A stretch of DNA of 64,000 nucleotides. Origin: WHSW01 sp963828755 (GTDB lineage Bacteria > Actinomycetota > Thermoleophilia > Solirubrobacterales > 70-9). Positions within the stretch are counted from its first letter, which is position 1. Each line of letters starts with the position of its first letter. Positions 52,705-61,740 of the stretch are shown one piece after another. The position numbers and the translations under genes were made by a program. The DNA is taken from the NCBI GenBank assembly GCA_963828755.1, contig CAWHFY010000009.1, positions 1 through 64,000 of the forward strand, read 5' to 3'. The notes under the pieces are model-generated. The model did not search any database. It was not told the origin of the DNA and saw only the letters and a list, made by a program, of their open reading frames with translations.

Positions 52705-53634
52705 TCAGGCGTTCAGCGCGTGCAGCTCGAACTCGGTCAGTCGCTTGAACTCAGCGAGCCGCGACGCGATCTCGGCCTCGTCGAGCGCCGCGACCCTGGT
52801 GGTGCCGAAGTCCTCGACGTTGAACGAGGCCATCACCGAGCCGTAGGCCATCGCCTGGCGCAACGCCCGGTCGTCGTGCTCCCGGCGCACCCGAACGCCG
52901 TCGAGGTAGCCCAGAAAGCCGCCCGCGAAGCTGTCGCCGGCGCCGGTCGGGTCGCGGACGTCCTCGAGCGGCAGCCCGGGAATCGCGAACGAGCCCTCGT
53001 CGCTGAACAGCATCGCGCCGTACTCGCCGCGCTTGGCGACGACGACGCTCGGCCCCATCTCGATCGCCACGCGTGCGGCGCGGGCCAGGTTCGGCTCCGA
53101 CGTCAGCATCCGCAGCTCGGCGTCGTTCAGCAGCAGGCAGTCGACCTCGGCGATCGCTCCGACCAGCGATTCGCGCGCGGTGTCGATCCACAGGTTCATC
53201 GAGTCGAGCGCGGCAAAGCTCGCCGACGACTGGCTGCGGACCCGGCGCTGGATGTCGGGCTGGATGTTGCCGAGGAACAGCATCTGGGACTCGCACGAGT
53301 TCTGCGACAGCTTCGGCTCGAACTCGGCGAACACGTTGAGCTGGGTGTCGTCGGTGTGGGCGACGTTCATGTCGTGTTCGTAGTGGCCGCGCCAGAAGAA
53401 CGTCTCGCCGTCGGCGACTCGCTCGATGTCGGAGGTGTCGATCCCGCGGTTCCCGAGGGTCGCGAGCTCGGCGTCGCCGAAGTCGTCGCCGACCGGGCCG
53501 ACGACGCTGACGTCGGTGAAGAAGCTGGCCGCGAGCGCGAAGTGCACGGCCGAGCCGCCGAGCATCCGCTCGCGCTCGCCGAACGGAGTCTTGACGCTGT
53601 CGAATGCGATCGAGCCGACGACGGTCAGGGACAT
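52705..53634 (-). CDS. PfkB family carbohydrate/nucleoside kinase
   Basis: A 309-residue ribokinase-fold kinase. The N-terminus has VVGSIAFDSVKTPFG and GGSAVHFALAASFF. The PfkB signature DPTGAGDSFAGGFLGYL (catalytic Asp, anion hole) is at about residue 233. The substrate is not evident; sequences of this branch are often annotated as sugar or adenosine kinases. ATG 53634 lies 101 bp from the divergent oxidoreductase start. Confidence 0.85.
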   Translation of the reverse strand: MSLTVVGSIAFDSVKTPFGERERMLGGSAVHFALAASFFTDVSVVGPVGDDFGDAELATLGNRGIDTSDIERVADGETFFWRGHYEHDMNVAHTDDTQLNVFAEFEPKLSQNSCESQMLFLGNIQPDIQRRVRSQSSASFAALDSMNLWIDTARESLVGAIAEVDCLLLNDAELRMLTSEPNLARAARVAIEMGPSVVVAKRGEYGAMLFSDEGSFAIPGLPLEDVRDPTGAGDSFAGGFLGYLDGVRVRREHDDRALRQAMAYGSVMASFNVEDFGTTRVAALDEAEIASRLAEFKRLTEFELHALNA

Positions 53635-53735
53635 GAGTGCGCCAGACTAGGGAAATCCCCCGGACGCCGATGCAGGAACAGGATGCGACGTAGAAATCCG
53701 ACGGCGGCGGGCCGCCAAGCCGCGCCGGCCCGAGC

Positions 53736-54683
53736 GTGAAGGCAATTCGGATCGAGGAGTTCGGCGGGCCCGAGGTGATGGAGCTCGTTGAGCTGCCCGA
53801 CCCCGAGCCGGCCGACGGCGAGGTGATCGTCGAGGTGTCGCGCGCCGGGATCAACTTCGCCGACACCCACGCGACCCGCAACGACTACATCGCCGAGCAG
53901 ACCCTGCCGATGACGCCAGGCGCCGAGGTTGCCGGTCGCACCACGGACGGGCGCCGGGTGGCGGCGATCCTCGCCACCGGCGGCTACGCGCAGCGGGTCG
54001 CGGTCCCCGACTCATGGCTGGTCCCGATCCCCGAGGAAGTCACCGACGACCAGGCGGCCTCGCTGTTGCTCCAGGGCCTCACCGCGCACGCGCTGGTCCA
54101 CCGCTGTGCGCACCTGGAACCGGGCGAGACGGTCGTCGTCCAGGGCGCCGCGGGCGGCACCGGCCTGCTCGCCGTCCAGCTCGCGAAGCGCGCCGGCGGC
54201 CGGGTGATCGGCCTCGCCTCGACCGAGGAGAAGCGCGAGCTCGCCGCCCGGCTCGGCGCCGACGCGACCGTCGACTCGCGCGCGGAGGACCTCGGGGCGG
54301 CCATCCTCGAGGCCAACGACGGCCGCGAGGTCGACGTCGTCTTGGAGATGACCGGGGGCTCGAGCTTCGAGCAGTCGCTCCGCACCCTGGCCCCCTTGGG
54401 GCGCATCGTGGTCTTCGGAATCGCCTCCCGAGAGCGCAACGAGGTCAGTACGGGCCACTTGCTGCGACACTCTCGGTCAGTGATCGGATTCTGGCTCATG
54501 CATCTGCTCGGTCGCCGCGACGAAGTCGGGGCGATGATCGGTGACCTCTTCGCGGCCGTTGCCTCCGGCGACCTCGAGGTCGTCGTGGGCGGCGTGTACC
54601 CGCTGTCGGAGGCTCGCCGCGCGCATGAGGAGCTCGCCGGGCGCCGCACCAGCGGCAAGTTGCTCTTGGACCCCGCGCTGTGA
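53736..54683 (+). CDS. Zinc-independent MDR family quinone oxidoreductase
   Basis: A 315-residue medium-chain dehydrogenase of the NADPH:quinone reductase type. The GroES-like N-terminal half has MKAIRIEEFGGPEVMELVEL, the Rossmann part has VVQGAAGGTGLLAVQLAK. There is no structural zinc Cys set. GTG 53736 start. The TGA overlaps the GTG of the helicase gene (GTGA). Confidence 0.85.
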   Translation: MKAIRIEEFGGPEVMELVELPDPEPADGEVIVEVSRAGINFADTHATRNDYIAEQTLPMTPGAEVAGRTTDGRRVAAILATGGYAQRVAVPDSWLVPIPEEVTDDQAASLLLQGLTAHALVHRCAHLEPGETVVVQGAAGGTGLLAVQLAKRAGGRVIGLASTEEKRELAARLGADATVDSRAEDLGAAILEANDGREVDVVLEMTGGSSFEQSLRTLAPLGRIVVFGIASRERNEVSTGHLLRHSRSVIGFWLMHLLGRRDEVGAMIGDLFAAVASGDLEVVVGGVYPLSEARRAHEELAGRRTSGKLLLDPAL

Positions 54684-56212
54684 GCGCAGAGACGACCTTC
54701 GCAGAGCTCGGCCTCAAGGACGAGATCCTCGAGGCCCTCGACGAGCTCGGGTACACCGAGCCGACCGCGATCCAGGAGCAGGCGATCCCGGCACTGCTCA
54801 GCGGCCACGACGTGATCGGTCAGGCGCAGACGGGCACCGGAAAGACCGCTGCCTTCGGCCTGCCGCTGCTGCAGTACCTCGACCCCTCCGACGGCGAGAC
54901 CCAGGCGATCGTTATGACCCCGACCCGCGAGCTTTGTATCCAGGTGACCCAGGCGCTGCGCGCCTACGCCGAGCACGTGGGGATCGAGGTCGTCGCGGTC
55001 TTCGGCGGCGCCCCGATCGCGACCCAGCAGTCGCGGCTGCGCAAGGGCGCCCAGGTCGTCGTCGCCACGGTCGGGCGGATGATGGACCTGATCTCGCGCC
55101 GCTCGCTGGTCCTCACCTCGGCCCGCTACGTCGTCCTCGACGAGGCCGACGAGATGCTCGACCTCGGCTTCATCGAGGACGTCGAGAAGATCTTGCGGAT
55201 GTGCCCGTCGGGCCGCCAGACGGCCCTGTTCTCGGCGACGATGCCCGCTCCGATCGCCCGCCTCGCCGAGGCGCACATGTACGAGCCGGTGACGATCAAG
55301 GTGACGCCCAAGCAGCTCACCGTCGACGCGATCGAGCAGGCCTTCGTCGAGGTCGAGCCGCGCGAGAAGACCGACCGGCTGATCAGCGTGCTGAAGGCCG
55401 AGGAGCCCGAGCAGGCGATCATCTTCTGCCGCACGAAGATCGGGGCAGCTCGGCTGGACCGCCAGCTCGCCGACCGCGGCCTCCGCGTCAAGGCGCTGCA
55501 CGGCGACATGAGCCAGGGCCAGCGCGACGGGGTGATGATCCAGTTCAAGGAGCGCGGGATGCCGCTCCTGGTCGCCACCGACGTCGCCGCCCGCGGGCTG
55601 GACATCGAGCACGTCACCCACGTGATCAATTACGACCTGCCCAACAACACCGAGATCTACGTGCACCGGATCGGCCGCACCGGCCGGGTCGGGCGCACCG
55701 GGCGCGCGATCACGTTCGTGACCCCGAAACAGCGCGAGGAGATCGGCCGGATCGAGCGCGAGGCAAAGACCTCGATCGGGGAGTGGGAGGCGCCCGAGGA
55801 CCGGATCGAGCACGCGCCGCGGCCTCGGCGCCGCGACCACGACTCCGAGGCGCGCGGCCGCACGCGGCGCGGACGCGATCGCGAGAAGCTCGGGGCCGGG
55901 CCCGGCGAGGACGCCCCGGAGCAGGTCGTCGCGGAGGTCGAGGCCGGTCCCGGGGAGCCCGCCGAGGGCAGGAACGGCAGGGTGAAGCTGTTCGTCAACC
56001 GCGGGGCTCGGAGCGGCATCACCGAGGACAACCTGCGCTGGGCGCTGACCGAGGGCGCCGTGATCCCCGGCGACCAGATCGGCGACATCCGGGTCCTCGA
56101 GCGGTTCTCGTTCGTCGAGCTCGACGACGATCAGGCGAAGCTGGCGCTCGAGCGCCTCGACGGGACCAAGCTCGAGGGCAAGCAGATCCGCGTCGAGTAC
56201 GCCAAGGACTAG
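54680..56212 (+). CDS. DEAD-box ATP-dependent RNA helicase with DbpA-type RNA-binding domain
   Basis: A 510-residue helicase. Motifs: Q-motif (TAIQEQAIP), I AQTGTGKT, Ia TPTRELCIQ, II VLDEADEML, III SAT, V TDVAARGLD, VI HRIGRTGRVGR. After a charged linker (about residues 375-430) the C-terminus (VKLFVNRGARSGITEDNLRW onward) is a DbpA/CsdA-type RNA-binding domain, which implies a role in ribosome assembly or cold-stress RNA unwinding. GTG 54680 start, coupled to the upstream gene. Confidence 0.9.
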   Translation: MSAETTFAELGLKDEILEALDELGYTEPTAIQEQAIPALLSGHDVIGQAQTGTGKTAAFGLPLLQYLDPSDGETQAIVMTPTRELCIQVTQALRAYAEHVGIEVVAVFGGAPIATQQSRLRKGAQVVVATVGRMMDLISRRSLVLTSARYVVLDEADEMLDLGFIEDVEKILRMCPSGRQTALFSATMPAPIARLAEAHMYEPVTIKVTPKQLTVDAIEQAFVEVEPREKTDRLISVLKAEEPEQAIIFCRTKIGAARLDRQLADRGLRVKALHGDMSQGQRDGVMIQFKERGMPLLVATDVAARGLDIEHVTHVINYDLPNNTEIYVHRIGRTGRVGRTGRAITFVTPKQREEIGRIEREAKTSIGEWEAPEDRIEHAPRPRRRDHDSEARGRTRRGRDREKLGAGPGEDAPEQVVAEVEAGPGEPAEGRNGRVKLFVNRGARSGITEDNLRWALTEGAVIPGDQIGDIRVLERFSFVELDDDQAKLALERLDGTKLEGKQIRVEYAKD

Positions 56213-56216
56213 CGCC

Positions 56217-56264
56217 CGCCGACTTTCATCTCAACCACCTCCAAGGTGGTCAGGGTGAATCTCG
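56217..56264 (-). repeat. 48-bp palindromic repeat, copy C
   Basis: Same orientation and length as the copies at 19009 and 19928. It starts 5 bp after the helicase stop and contains the last codons and TGA of the minus-strand flippase-like gene, at the same internal position (offset 33) as in copy A. Confidence 0.8.
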
Positions 56265-57251
56265 ACCGGCAGTTTGGGGCTTCGGATCGCCCTGGGCCTC
56301 GCGGCCCTCGCGGATCAGGCGCCGCAGGTCCCAGGCGCGGAACACGACGCCCAGGGTGACGAAGGCGATCGCCACCGACCAGACGGTGACCGCGACCTGC
56401 TGGCCGACCGAGTAGGCGAGCACCGCGGCGTAGGTCGGCCCGTTGAGCGCGACGACCAGCAGCGCCTGCTGGGCGCCCGCCCCGCCGGGCGTGAACGGCA
56501 GCGCCCCGGTGATCGCCTGCACGCACATGACCAGGAGCACGTTGTCGAACGAGCCGCCGATGTGGAAGGCGTCGAGGAAGAGCCAGAAGGAGGCGAAGCG
56601 CACGCACCAGCCGACCGCCTGCCACGCGAGCACCTGGCGCAGGTACCGGCGCGGCTCGCGGAAGATCGCCACGCCCTGCTTCAGGTTCTGCCAAAACGAC
56701 TCGACCCGGCGGGAGAGGTAGGCGACCAGCACCACCAGCCCGATCATGACCACGGTGATCGTGAACAGCAGCAGCTGCGGGTGCGCCGCCCAGAACGAGA
56801 TGTCGAACGCCGGCAGCTCCGGCAGCCGGGGCGCCGCAGGCAACAGCCCGCGGGTGATCGCGTAGCCGAGGACGAGCAGGCCGATCCCGGAGTCGAACGG
56901 CGCCAGGACGGCGAACGAGGAGATGATCGCCGGGTAGGACGACCCGCGGACGCTGCGCTTCGCGAGCACGATCTTGAGCGCATCGCCGCCGCGCGCCGGG
57001 AGCAACCCGTTCATCCCGGCGCCGACCAGGAAGGCGCCGACGACGCCGCGCTCGGAGACCGCGCCCCCGGGGTAGGCCGCGCGCAGCGCGTTCGCCCACG
57101 CATGCCCGCGGCAGAGCTGCAACAGCAGGGAGAGGGCCAGCGCCGCGGCGAGGTAGGGGAGATCGATCCGGGTGAAGTTCTCGCCGAAGCTGACGATCGC
57201 GCTCCAGACGCGATCGATCTGACCGCCGAGGTCGATGGTGCCGAGCGCCAT
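56250..57251 (-). CDS. Lysylphosphatidylglycerol synthase TM-region / UPF0104 flippase-like protein
   Basis: A 333-residue membrane protein with about eight helices (e.g. LALSLLLQLCRGHAWANALRA; LLLFTITVVMIGLVVLVAYL). NGLLPARGGDALKIVLAKR and ALPFTPGGAGAQQALLV are family motifs. Members move lipids or polyprenyl-linked sugars or act in MprF-like systems. Its last codons come from the 48-bp repeat. It is transcribed divergently from the next membrane protein, with 18 bp between starts. Confidence 0.78.
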   Translation of the reverse strand: MALGTIDLGGQIDRVWSAIVSFGENFTRIDLPYLAAALALSLLLQLCRGHAWANALRAAYPGGAVSERGVVGAFLVGAGMNGLLPARGGDALKIVLAKRSVRGSSYPAIISSFAVLAPFDSGIGLLVLGYAITRGLLPAAPRLPELPAFDISFWAAHPQLLLFTITVVMIGLVVLVAYLSRRVESFWQNLKQGVAIFREPRRYLRQVLAWQAVGWCVRFASFWLFLDAFHIGGSFDNVLLVMCVQAITGALPFTPGGAGAQQALLVVALNGPTYAAVLAYSVGQQVAVTVWSVAIAFVTLGVVFRAWDLRRLIREGREAQGDPKPQTAGRDSP

Positions 57252-57269
57252 CGTGCAAGGCTAGGCCGC

Positions 57270-58791
57270 TTGCGCCCCGCCTCGTCTCGCACCACCCTGC
57301 TCGCGCCGACCCTGGTCGCGCTCGCCGGCGCCGTCATCTACCTGATCTGGACCCCGCAGAGCCAGGACCTCGCGGCTGCCGCCTTTCGCGCCGACGTCTT
57401 CGCCGACCACGGTTTCGCGCTCTGGAACAACGATTGGTACTCGGGCCACTACCTGCTCTCCTACAGCGTCCTCTATCCGCCGCTCGGCGCCCTGCTCGGG
57501 CCGCCACTGACCGCGGCGCTGGCAGCGGTCGCCTCTGCGGCGCTGTTCGCGTTGCTCGCCCGGCGCCACTTCGGCGCCGCGGCGCTGTGGCCGGCGCTCT
57601 GGTTCGCGGCCGCGATCGGTGCCTGGCTGTGCACCGGACGGGTCGCGTTCCTGCTCGCGGTCCCGTTCGGCCTCGGCGCCCTGCTCGCGGCCGACTCGGG
57701 CCGGCTCGCGCTCACCGCGGCGCTGGCGGCGCTGTGCAGCCTCGCGAGCCCGGTCTGCGGCCTGTTCGTCGCCCTCGCCGGCGCGGCGCTGTGGATCGCC
57801 GGCGAGCGCCGTCCAGGCCTCGCGCTCGGGCTCGGGGCGATCCTCCCGATCGCCGTCCTCAACCTCGCCTTCCCGGTCGGCGGGGTCGAGCCGTTCGTGT
57901 TCTCCGCCTTCATCGCGGTGCCGCTGCTCGCCGCGATGGTCCTTTGGTTGGTGCCCGCGGAGTACCGGGCGCTGAGGATCGGCGTCGTCCTCTACGCGCT
58001 CGCGGCACTCGCCGCATTCGTCATCGACACGCCGCTCGGCGGCAACGTGACTCGGCTCGGGGCGCTGTTCGCGGGGCCGGTGCTGGCCCTCGTCCTCTGG
58101 CCGCGTGGCCGTTGGCTCGTGCTCGCCGTCTCGCTGCCGCTGCTCTACTGGCAGCTGATCGCCCCCGTGCGGGACGTCACCAAGGCGGCCGGCGATCCGG
58201 GCACCGAGGAGGCGTTCTTCACCCCCCTGGTCGACGAGCTCGACCGCCTCGCGGCCACATCAGGACCGTTCCGGGTCGAGATCCCGCCGACCAAGAACCG
58301 CTGGGAGGCCGACTACGTCGCCCGCTCGCATCCGCTGGCCCGCGGCTGGCTGCGCCAGCTCGAGTCCGACGACTTCGACCTGTTCACCGAGGGCGAGTTG
58401 ACGGCGGCGGCCTACCGCGAGTGGCTGCGACGACCACGCGGTCTCCTACGTCGCCGTCTCCGACTCACCCCACGACTACCTCGCCGAGGACGAGGTCGCG
58501 CTGATCGACTCCGGGCTCGACTACCTGCGCCCGGTCTGGGGCAACGGCGACTGGCGCCTCTACCGGGTCGGCGGCGCCGGGCCGCTCGGGGTCGGCGAAC
58601 TCGGGGTCGACTCGTTCACGCTGCGCGCCCCGCGCCCCGGGACCTACGAGCTGTCGATCAACGCCAACCGCTGGTGGGGAGTGAGCTCCGGCGACGCCTG
58701 CGTGGGCGAGCGCGACGGGCGCACCGTGGTCGAGGTCTCGCGCCCTGGCCTGATCCGGGTCGCGCCCGGGCTCAGCCGCGGCCGGTGCTGA
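57270..58791 (+). CDS. Large integral membrane protein, frameshifted
   Basis: About 507 codons from TTG 57270. About nine hydrophobic segments fill residues 10-310 (LLAPTLVALAGAVIYLIW, LAALCSLASPVCGLFVALAG, GVVLYALAALAAFVI). A soluble C-terminal domain follows (VSYVAVSDSPHDYLAEDEV to RVAPGLSRGRC). A one-base indel near 58427 separates the last 120 codons. The N-terminal WNNDWYSGHYLLSYSVLYPP resembles GT-C-like or PTPS-related membrane proteins, but no family is certain. The 3' end overlaps the opposing HAD gene by 20 bp. Confidence 0.6.
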
Positions 58792-59401
58792 GCTCGAGCC
58801 CGAACAGCTCCTCGAGCTTCGCCACCGTCTCGTCGGGCTCGCGGTGAAGCAGCGCGGTCATCCCGACCGCCTCCGCGCCGGCGCAGTTCTCGCGCAGGTC
58901 GTCGACGAAGACGGCCTGCCCCGGCTCGATCGCGAGCCGTTCGCACGCGAGCAGGTAGATCTCGGGCTGTGGCTTGTGCAGGCCCACCTCGCCCGAGATC
59001 ACCGCGGCGTCGAAGATCTCGGTCGACTCGAGCCGGTCGTAGATCCCGAGCCCCCACGAGTTCGAGATCAGCCCGGTCTTGACGCCACCATCGCGCGCCG
59101 CCAACACCGCGTCGAGCATCCGCTGCTCGGGCGCCAGGCCGGCGAACATCCGCGTGATCAGGTCCGCGTGGTCGGCGACCCCGAGCAGCGCGCCGAAGCG
59201 CTGCTCGAACTCGGGATCGGAGAGCTCGCCGGTCTCGAGGCCGCGCAGCAGCGCCAGCGCCTCGCTGTCGCCGCGAAACAGCTCGCGGACGGTCTCGGGC
59301 GCGAGGCCCTCGCCCTCGCAGAAGACGGCGAACGCCGGCCAGATGTCCGTCGTCAGGACGCCGCCGAAGTCGACCACGAGAGCAATAGGCTTCCCCGCCA
59401 T
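58772..59401 (-). CDS. HAD family hydrolase, ACAD10 N-terminal-like
   Basis: A 209-residue haloacid-dehalogenase-like phosphatase. Motif I is VVDFGGVLT; the nucleophile position matches sEH/ACAD10-type HADs. Motif II is GLISNSWG, Lys in GLHKPQPEIY and motif IV VFVDDLREN. ATG 59401 gives the normal N-terminus directly before motif I. Its start codon overlaps that of the divergent kinase gene. With the next two genes it matches the HAD-APH-ACAD domain set of animal ACAD10. Confidence 0.85.
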   Translation of the reverse strand: MAGKPIALVVDFGGVLTTDIWPAFAVFCEGEGLAPETVRELFRGDSEALALLRGLETGELSDPEFEQRFGALLGVADHADLITRMFAGLAPEQRMLDAVLAARDGGVKTGLISNSWGLGIYDRLESTEIFDAAVISGEVGLHKPQPEIYLLACERLAIEPGQAVFVDDLRENCAGAEAVGMTALLHREPDETVAKLEELFGLELSTGRG

Positions 59402-60431
59402 GGCCGCGCAGGCTACTGACGGAATCGACGTCCCCAGGGTGGAGGCCTGGTTCACTGACCACGCGGGCGAGGTCGAGTTGCCGCTGAGCTTCGAGCAGAT
59501 CGCCGGCGGGCGCTCGAACCTCACCTACGCGGTCAGCGACGCGGCCGGACGCCGCTGGGCGCTGCGCCGCCCGCCGCTCGGCTCGCGGCTCGCCTCGGCC
59601 CACGACATGGGCCGCGAGCACCGGATCATCTCCGCCCTCCAGAACACGGAGGTCCCCGTGCCGCCGGTGGTCGGGCTCAGCGAGGAGGGCGACGATCCCT
59701 TCTACGTCATGGGGTGGGTCGACGGGCCGATCCTGCGGTCGATCGACCAGGCCGACCAGTTCCCCGACCACGCCGAGCGGCGCGCGATCGGCGAGCGGGT
59801 CGTCGACACGCTGGTCGCAATCCACAAGGTGGATCCCGACGCGGTGGGTCTCGGCGAGCTGGCGAAGAAGTCGGACTACGTCGCTCGCCAACTCCACCGC
59901 TGGCGCGGCCAGTACGAGAAGCAGCACACCCGCGAGCTGCCGCTGATCGCCGAGGTGCACGACCGGCTCGTCGCCCGGATTCCCGAGCAGGGCCCGGCAA
60001 CGATCGTGCACGGCGACTACCGGCTCGACAACATGATCCTCTCGCCGTCGGGCGAGGTCGCCGCGGTGGTCGACTGGGAGCTGTGCACGCTCGGCGACCC
60101 GCTCGCCGACGTCGGCCTGCTGTTGGTCTACTGGGGCGAGGAGGGCGACGAGCTGGTGCCGCTGATGCGCCCGGCGACGATGGCGCCCGGGTTCCCCAAC
60201 CGCGAGGACGTCAAGGCCCGCTACGCCGAGCGCTCGGGCCGGGACCTGAGCGAGATCGACTTCTACGTCGCGCTCGGCCTCTGGAAGCTGGCGATCATCC
60301 TCGAGGGCGTCTACGCCCGCTACGCCGCCGGCCAGTACGGAGCCGAGGCCGCGGAGGGCGCGAAGCAGTTCGGGCGCACGGTCGAGCGCCTCACCGAGGC
60401 CGCCGCCGAGGCTGAGCGCAGGCTTGCGTGA
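59400..60431 (+). CDS. APH-fold phosphotransferase, ACAD10/11 kinase-like
   Basis: A 343-residue kinase-fold protein. EQIAGGRSNLTYAV (glycine-rich loop), LRRPPLG (lysine region), catalytic IVHGDYRLDNMILS (Asp in HGD) and metal-binding VVDWELCTLGDPLADVG are present. Related kinases in ACAD10/11 phosphorylate 4-hydroxyacyl-CoA before elimination of phosphate. ATG 59400 overlaps the divergent HAD start; GTG 59438 is a possible later start. It converges on the acyl-CoA dehydrogenase with a 24-bp gap. Confidence 0.85.
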   Translation: MAAQATDGIDVPRVEAWFTDHAGEVELPLSFEQIAGGRSNLTYAVSDAAGRRWALRRPPLGSRLASAHDMGREHRIISALQNTEVPVPPVVGLSEEGDDPFYVMGWVDGPILRSIDQADQFPDHAERRAIGERVVDTLVAIHKVDPDAVGLGELAKKSDYVARQLHRWRGQYEKQHTRELPLIAEVHDRLVARIPEQGPATIVHGDYRLDNMILSPSGEVAAVVDWELCTLGDPLADVGLLLVYWGEEGDELVPLMRPATMAPGFPNREDVKARYAERSGRDLSEIDFYVALGLWKLAIILEGVYARYAAGQYGAEAAEGAKQFGRTVERLTEAAAEAERRLA

Positions 60432-60455
60432 GGGTGCCCGAGCTGTCGCGGCTGC

Positions 60456-61730
60456 TCAGCCGGCGCCGGCCGCTGCCGCCGCAGCCGGAGCCGCCGCGCC
60501 GTTCTCGGAGCCGTCCTCGCGCGGCGCCCAGCGGTTGAGCTCGCGGCGCGCGACGACCATCTTGTGGACCTCGTCGGGGCCGTCGGCGACCTTCAGCATG
60601 CGCGAGAAGCGCCACATGCCCGCCAGCGGTGTGTCGTCGGACATGCCGAGCGAGCCATGCACCTGGATCGCGCGGTCGAGGACGTCCATGACCACGTTGG
60701 CGGCGACGACCTTGATCATCGAGATCTCGCGCCGCGCCTCCTTCTTGCCGTAGGTGTCCATGCGCCACGCCGCGTTGAGGGTCAGCAGGCGCGCCTGCTC
60801 GGTCTCGATCCGCGACTTCGCGATGAAGTCCTGGACGAACTGCTTCTCGGCCAGCTTCGAGCCGAACGCCTCGCGCTCGTTGGCGCGCCGGCACATCATC
60901 TCGATCGCCCGCTCGCAACTCCCGATTGCGCGCATGCAGTGGTGGATGCGGCCCGGGCCGAGGCGGTCCTGGGCGATCACGAACCCGGCTTGGCGCGGGC
61001 CGAGCAGGTTGTCGGCCGGGACGCGGCAGTCCTCGTAGCGGATCTCGCAGTGGCCGGGCCCGCCGTCGTGGCCCATCACCGGAACCGGGCGGATCAGGTT
61101 GAAGCCGGGCGTATCGATGGGGACGAGGATCATCGAGGCCCGGGCGTACGGGTGGGCGTCGGGGTCGGTGACCACCATCGCGATCGCGACATCGGCGCCG
61201 ACCGCGCCCGAGGTGAACCACTTGTGCCCGTTGATCACCCACTCGTCGCCGTCGAGGACGGCCTGGGTCTGCAGCGTGCGCGGGTCCGAGCCGGCGACCT
61301 CGGGCTCGGTCATCGAGAAGCAGGAGCGGATCTCGCCCTCGAGCAGCGGCCTCAGCCACGCGTCCTTCTGCGCGTCGGTGCCGTGCTCGGCGAGGATCTC
61401 GGAGTTGCCGGTGTCGGGCGCGGCGCAGTTGAACGCCATCGGCGCGATCGCCGGGCTGCGGCCCATCTCCTCGCACAGCACGCCGTACTCCCAGTTGGTC
61501 AGCCCGACCCCGTGGACGTCGTCGGGCATGAACAGGTTCCACAGCCCCTCGGCCTTCGCCCGCTCCCGGATCTCGACCAGGATCGCCGGATAGGCGATCC
61601 GCGAGTCCATCGTCACCTCGTCGTCGAGAGCCTGCAGCGCCTCGGCCTCGTTCGGGTAGACGTGCTCGTCCATGAACGCGCGGATTCGATCCCGCAGTTC
61701 GATGACGCGCGGGCTCAGGTCGAAGTCCAT
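60456..61730 (-). CDS. Acyl-CoA dehydrogenase, ACAD10/11-type
   Basis: A 424-residue ACAD. CFSMTEPEVAGSDPRTLQT (FAD contact), GPGRIHHCMRAIGSCERAI and IQVHGSLGMSDDTPLAGMW are distinctive for the ACAD10/11 branch. An Ala/Gly-rich tail of about 15 residues is extra. Next to a HAD and an APH-type kinase gene, it probably acts on phosphorylated hydroxyacyl-CoA, removing phosphate to give enoyl-CoA. The ATG is at 61730, 10 bp after the PhyH gene stop, so the two form one operon. Confidence 0.9.
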   Translation of the reverse strand: MDFDLSPRVIELRDRIRAFMDEHVYPNEAEALQALDDEVTMDSRIAYPAILVEIRERAKAEGLWNLFMPDDVHGVGLTNWEYGVLCEEMGRSPAIAPMAFNCAAPDTGNSEILAEHGTDAQKDAWLRPLLEGEIRSCFSMTEPEVAGSDPRTLQTQAVLDGDEWVINGHKWFTSGAVGADVAIAMVVTDPDAHPYARASMILVPIDTPGFNLIRPVPVMGHDGGPGHCEIRYEDCRVPADNLLGPRQAGFVIAQDRLGPGRIHHCMRAIGSCERAIEMMCRRANEREAFGSKLAEKQFVQDFIAKSRIETEQARLLTLNAAWRMDTYGKKEARREISMIKVVAANVVMDVLDRAIQVHGSLGMSDDTPLAGMWRFSRMLKVADGPDEVHKMVVARRELNRWAPREDGSENGAAAPAAAAAAGAG

Positions 61731-61740
61731 CTCTTGCCTC

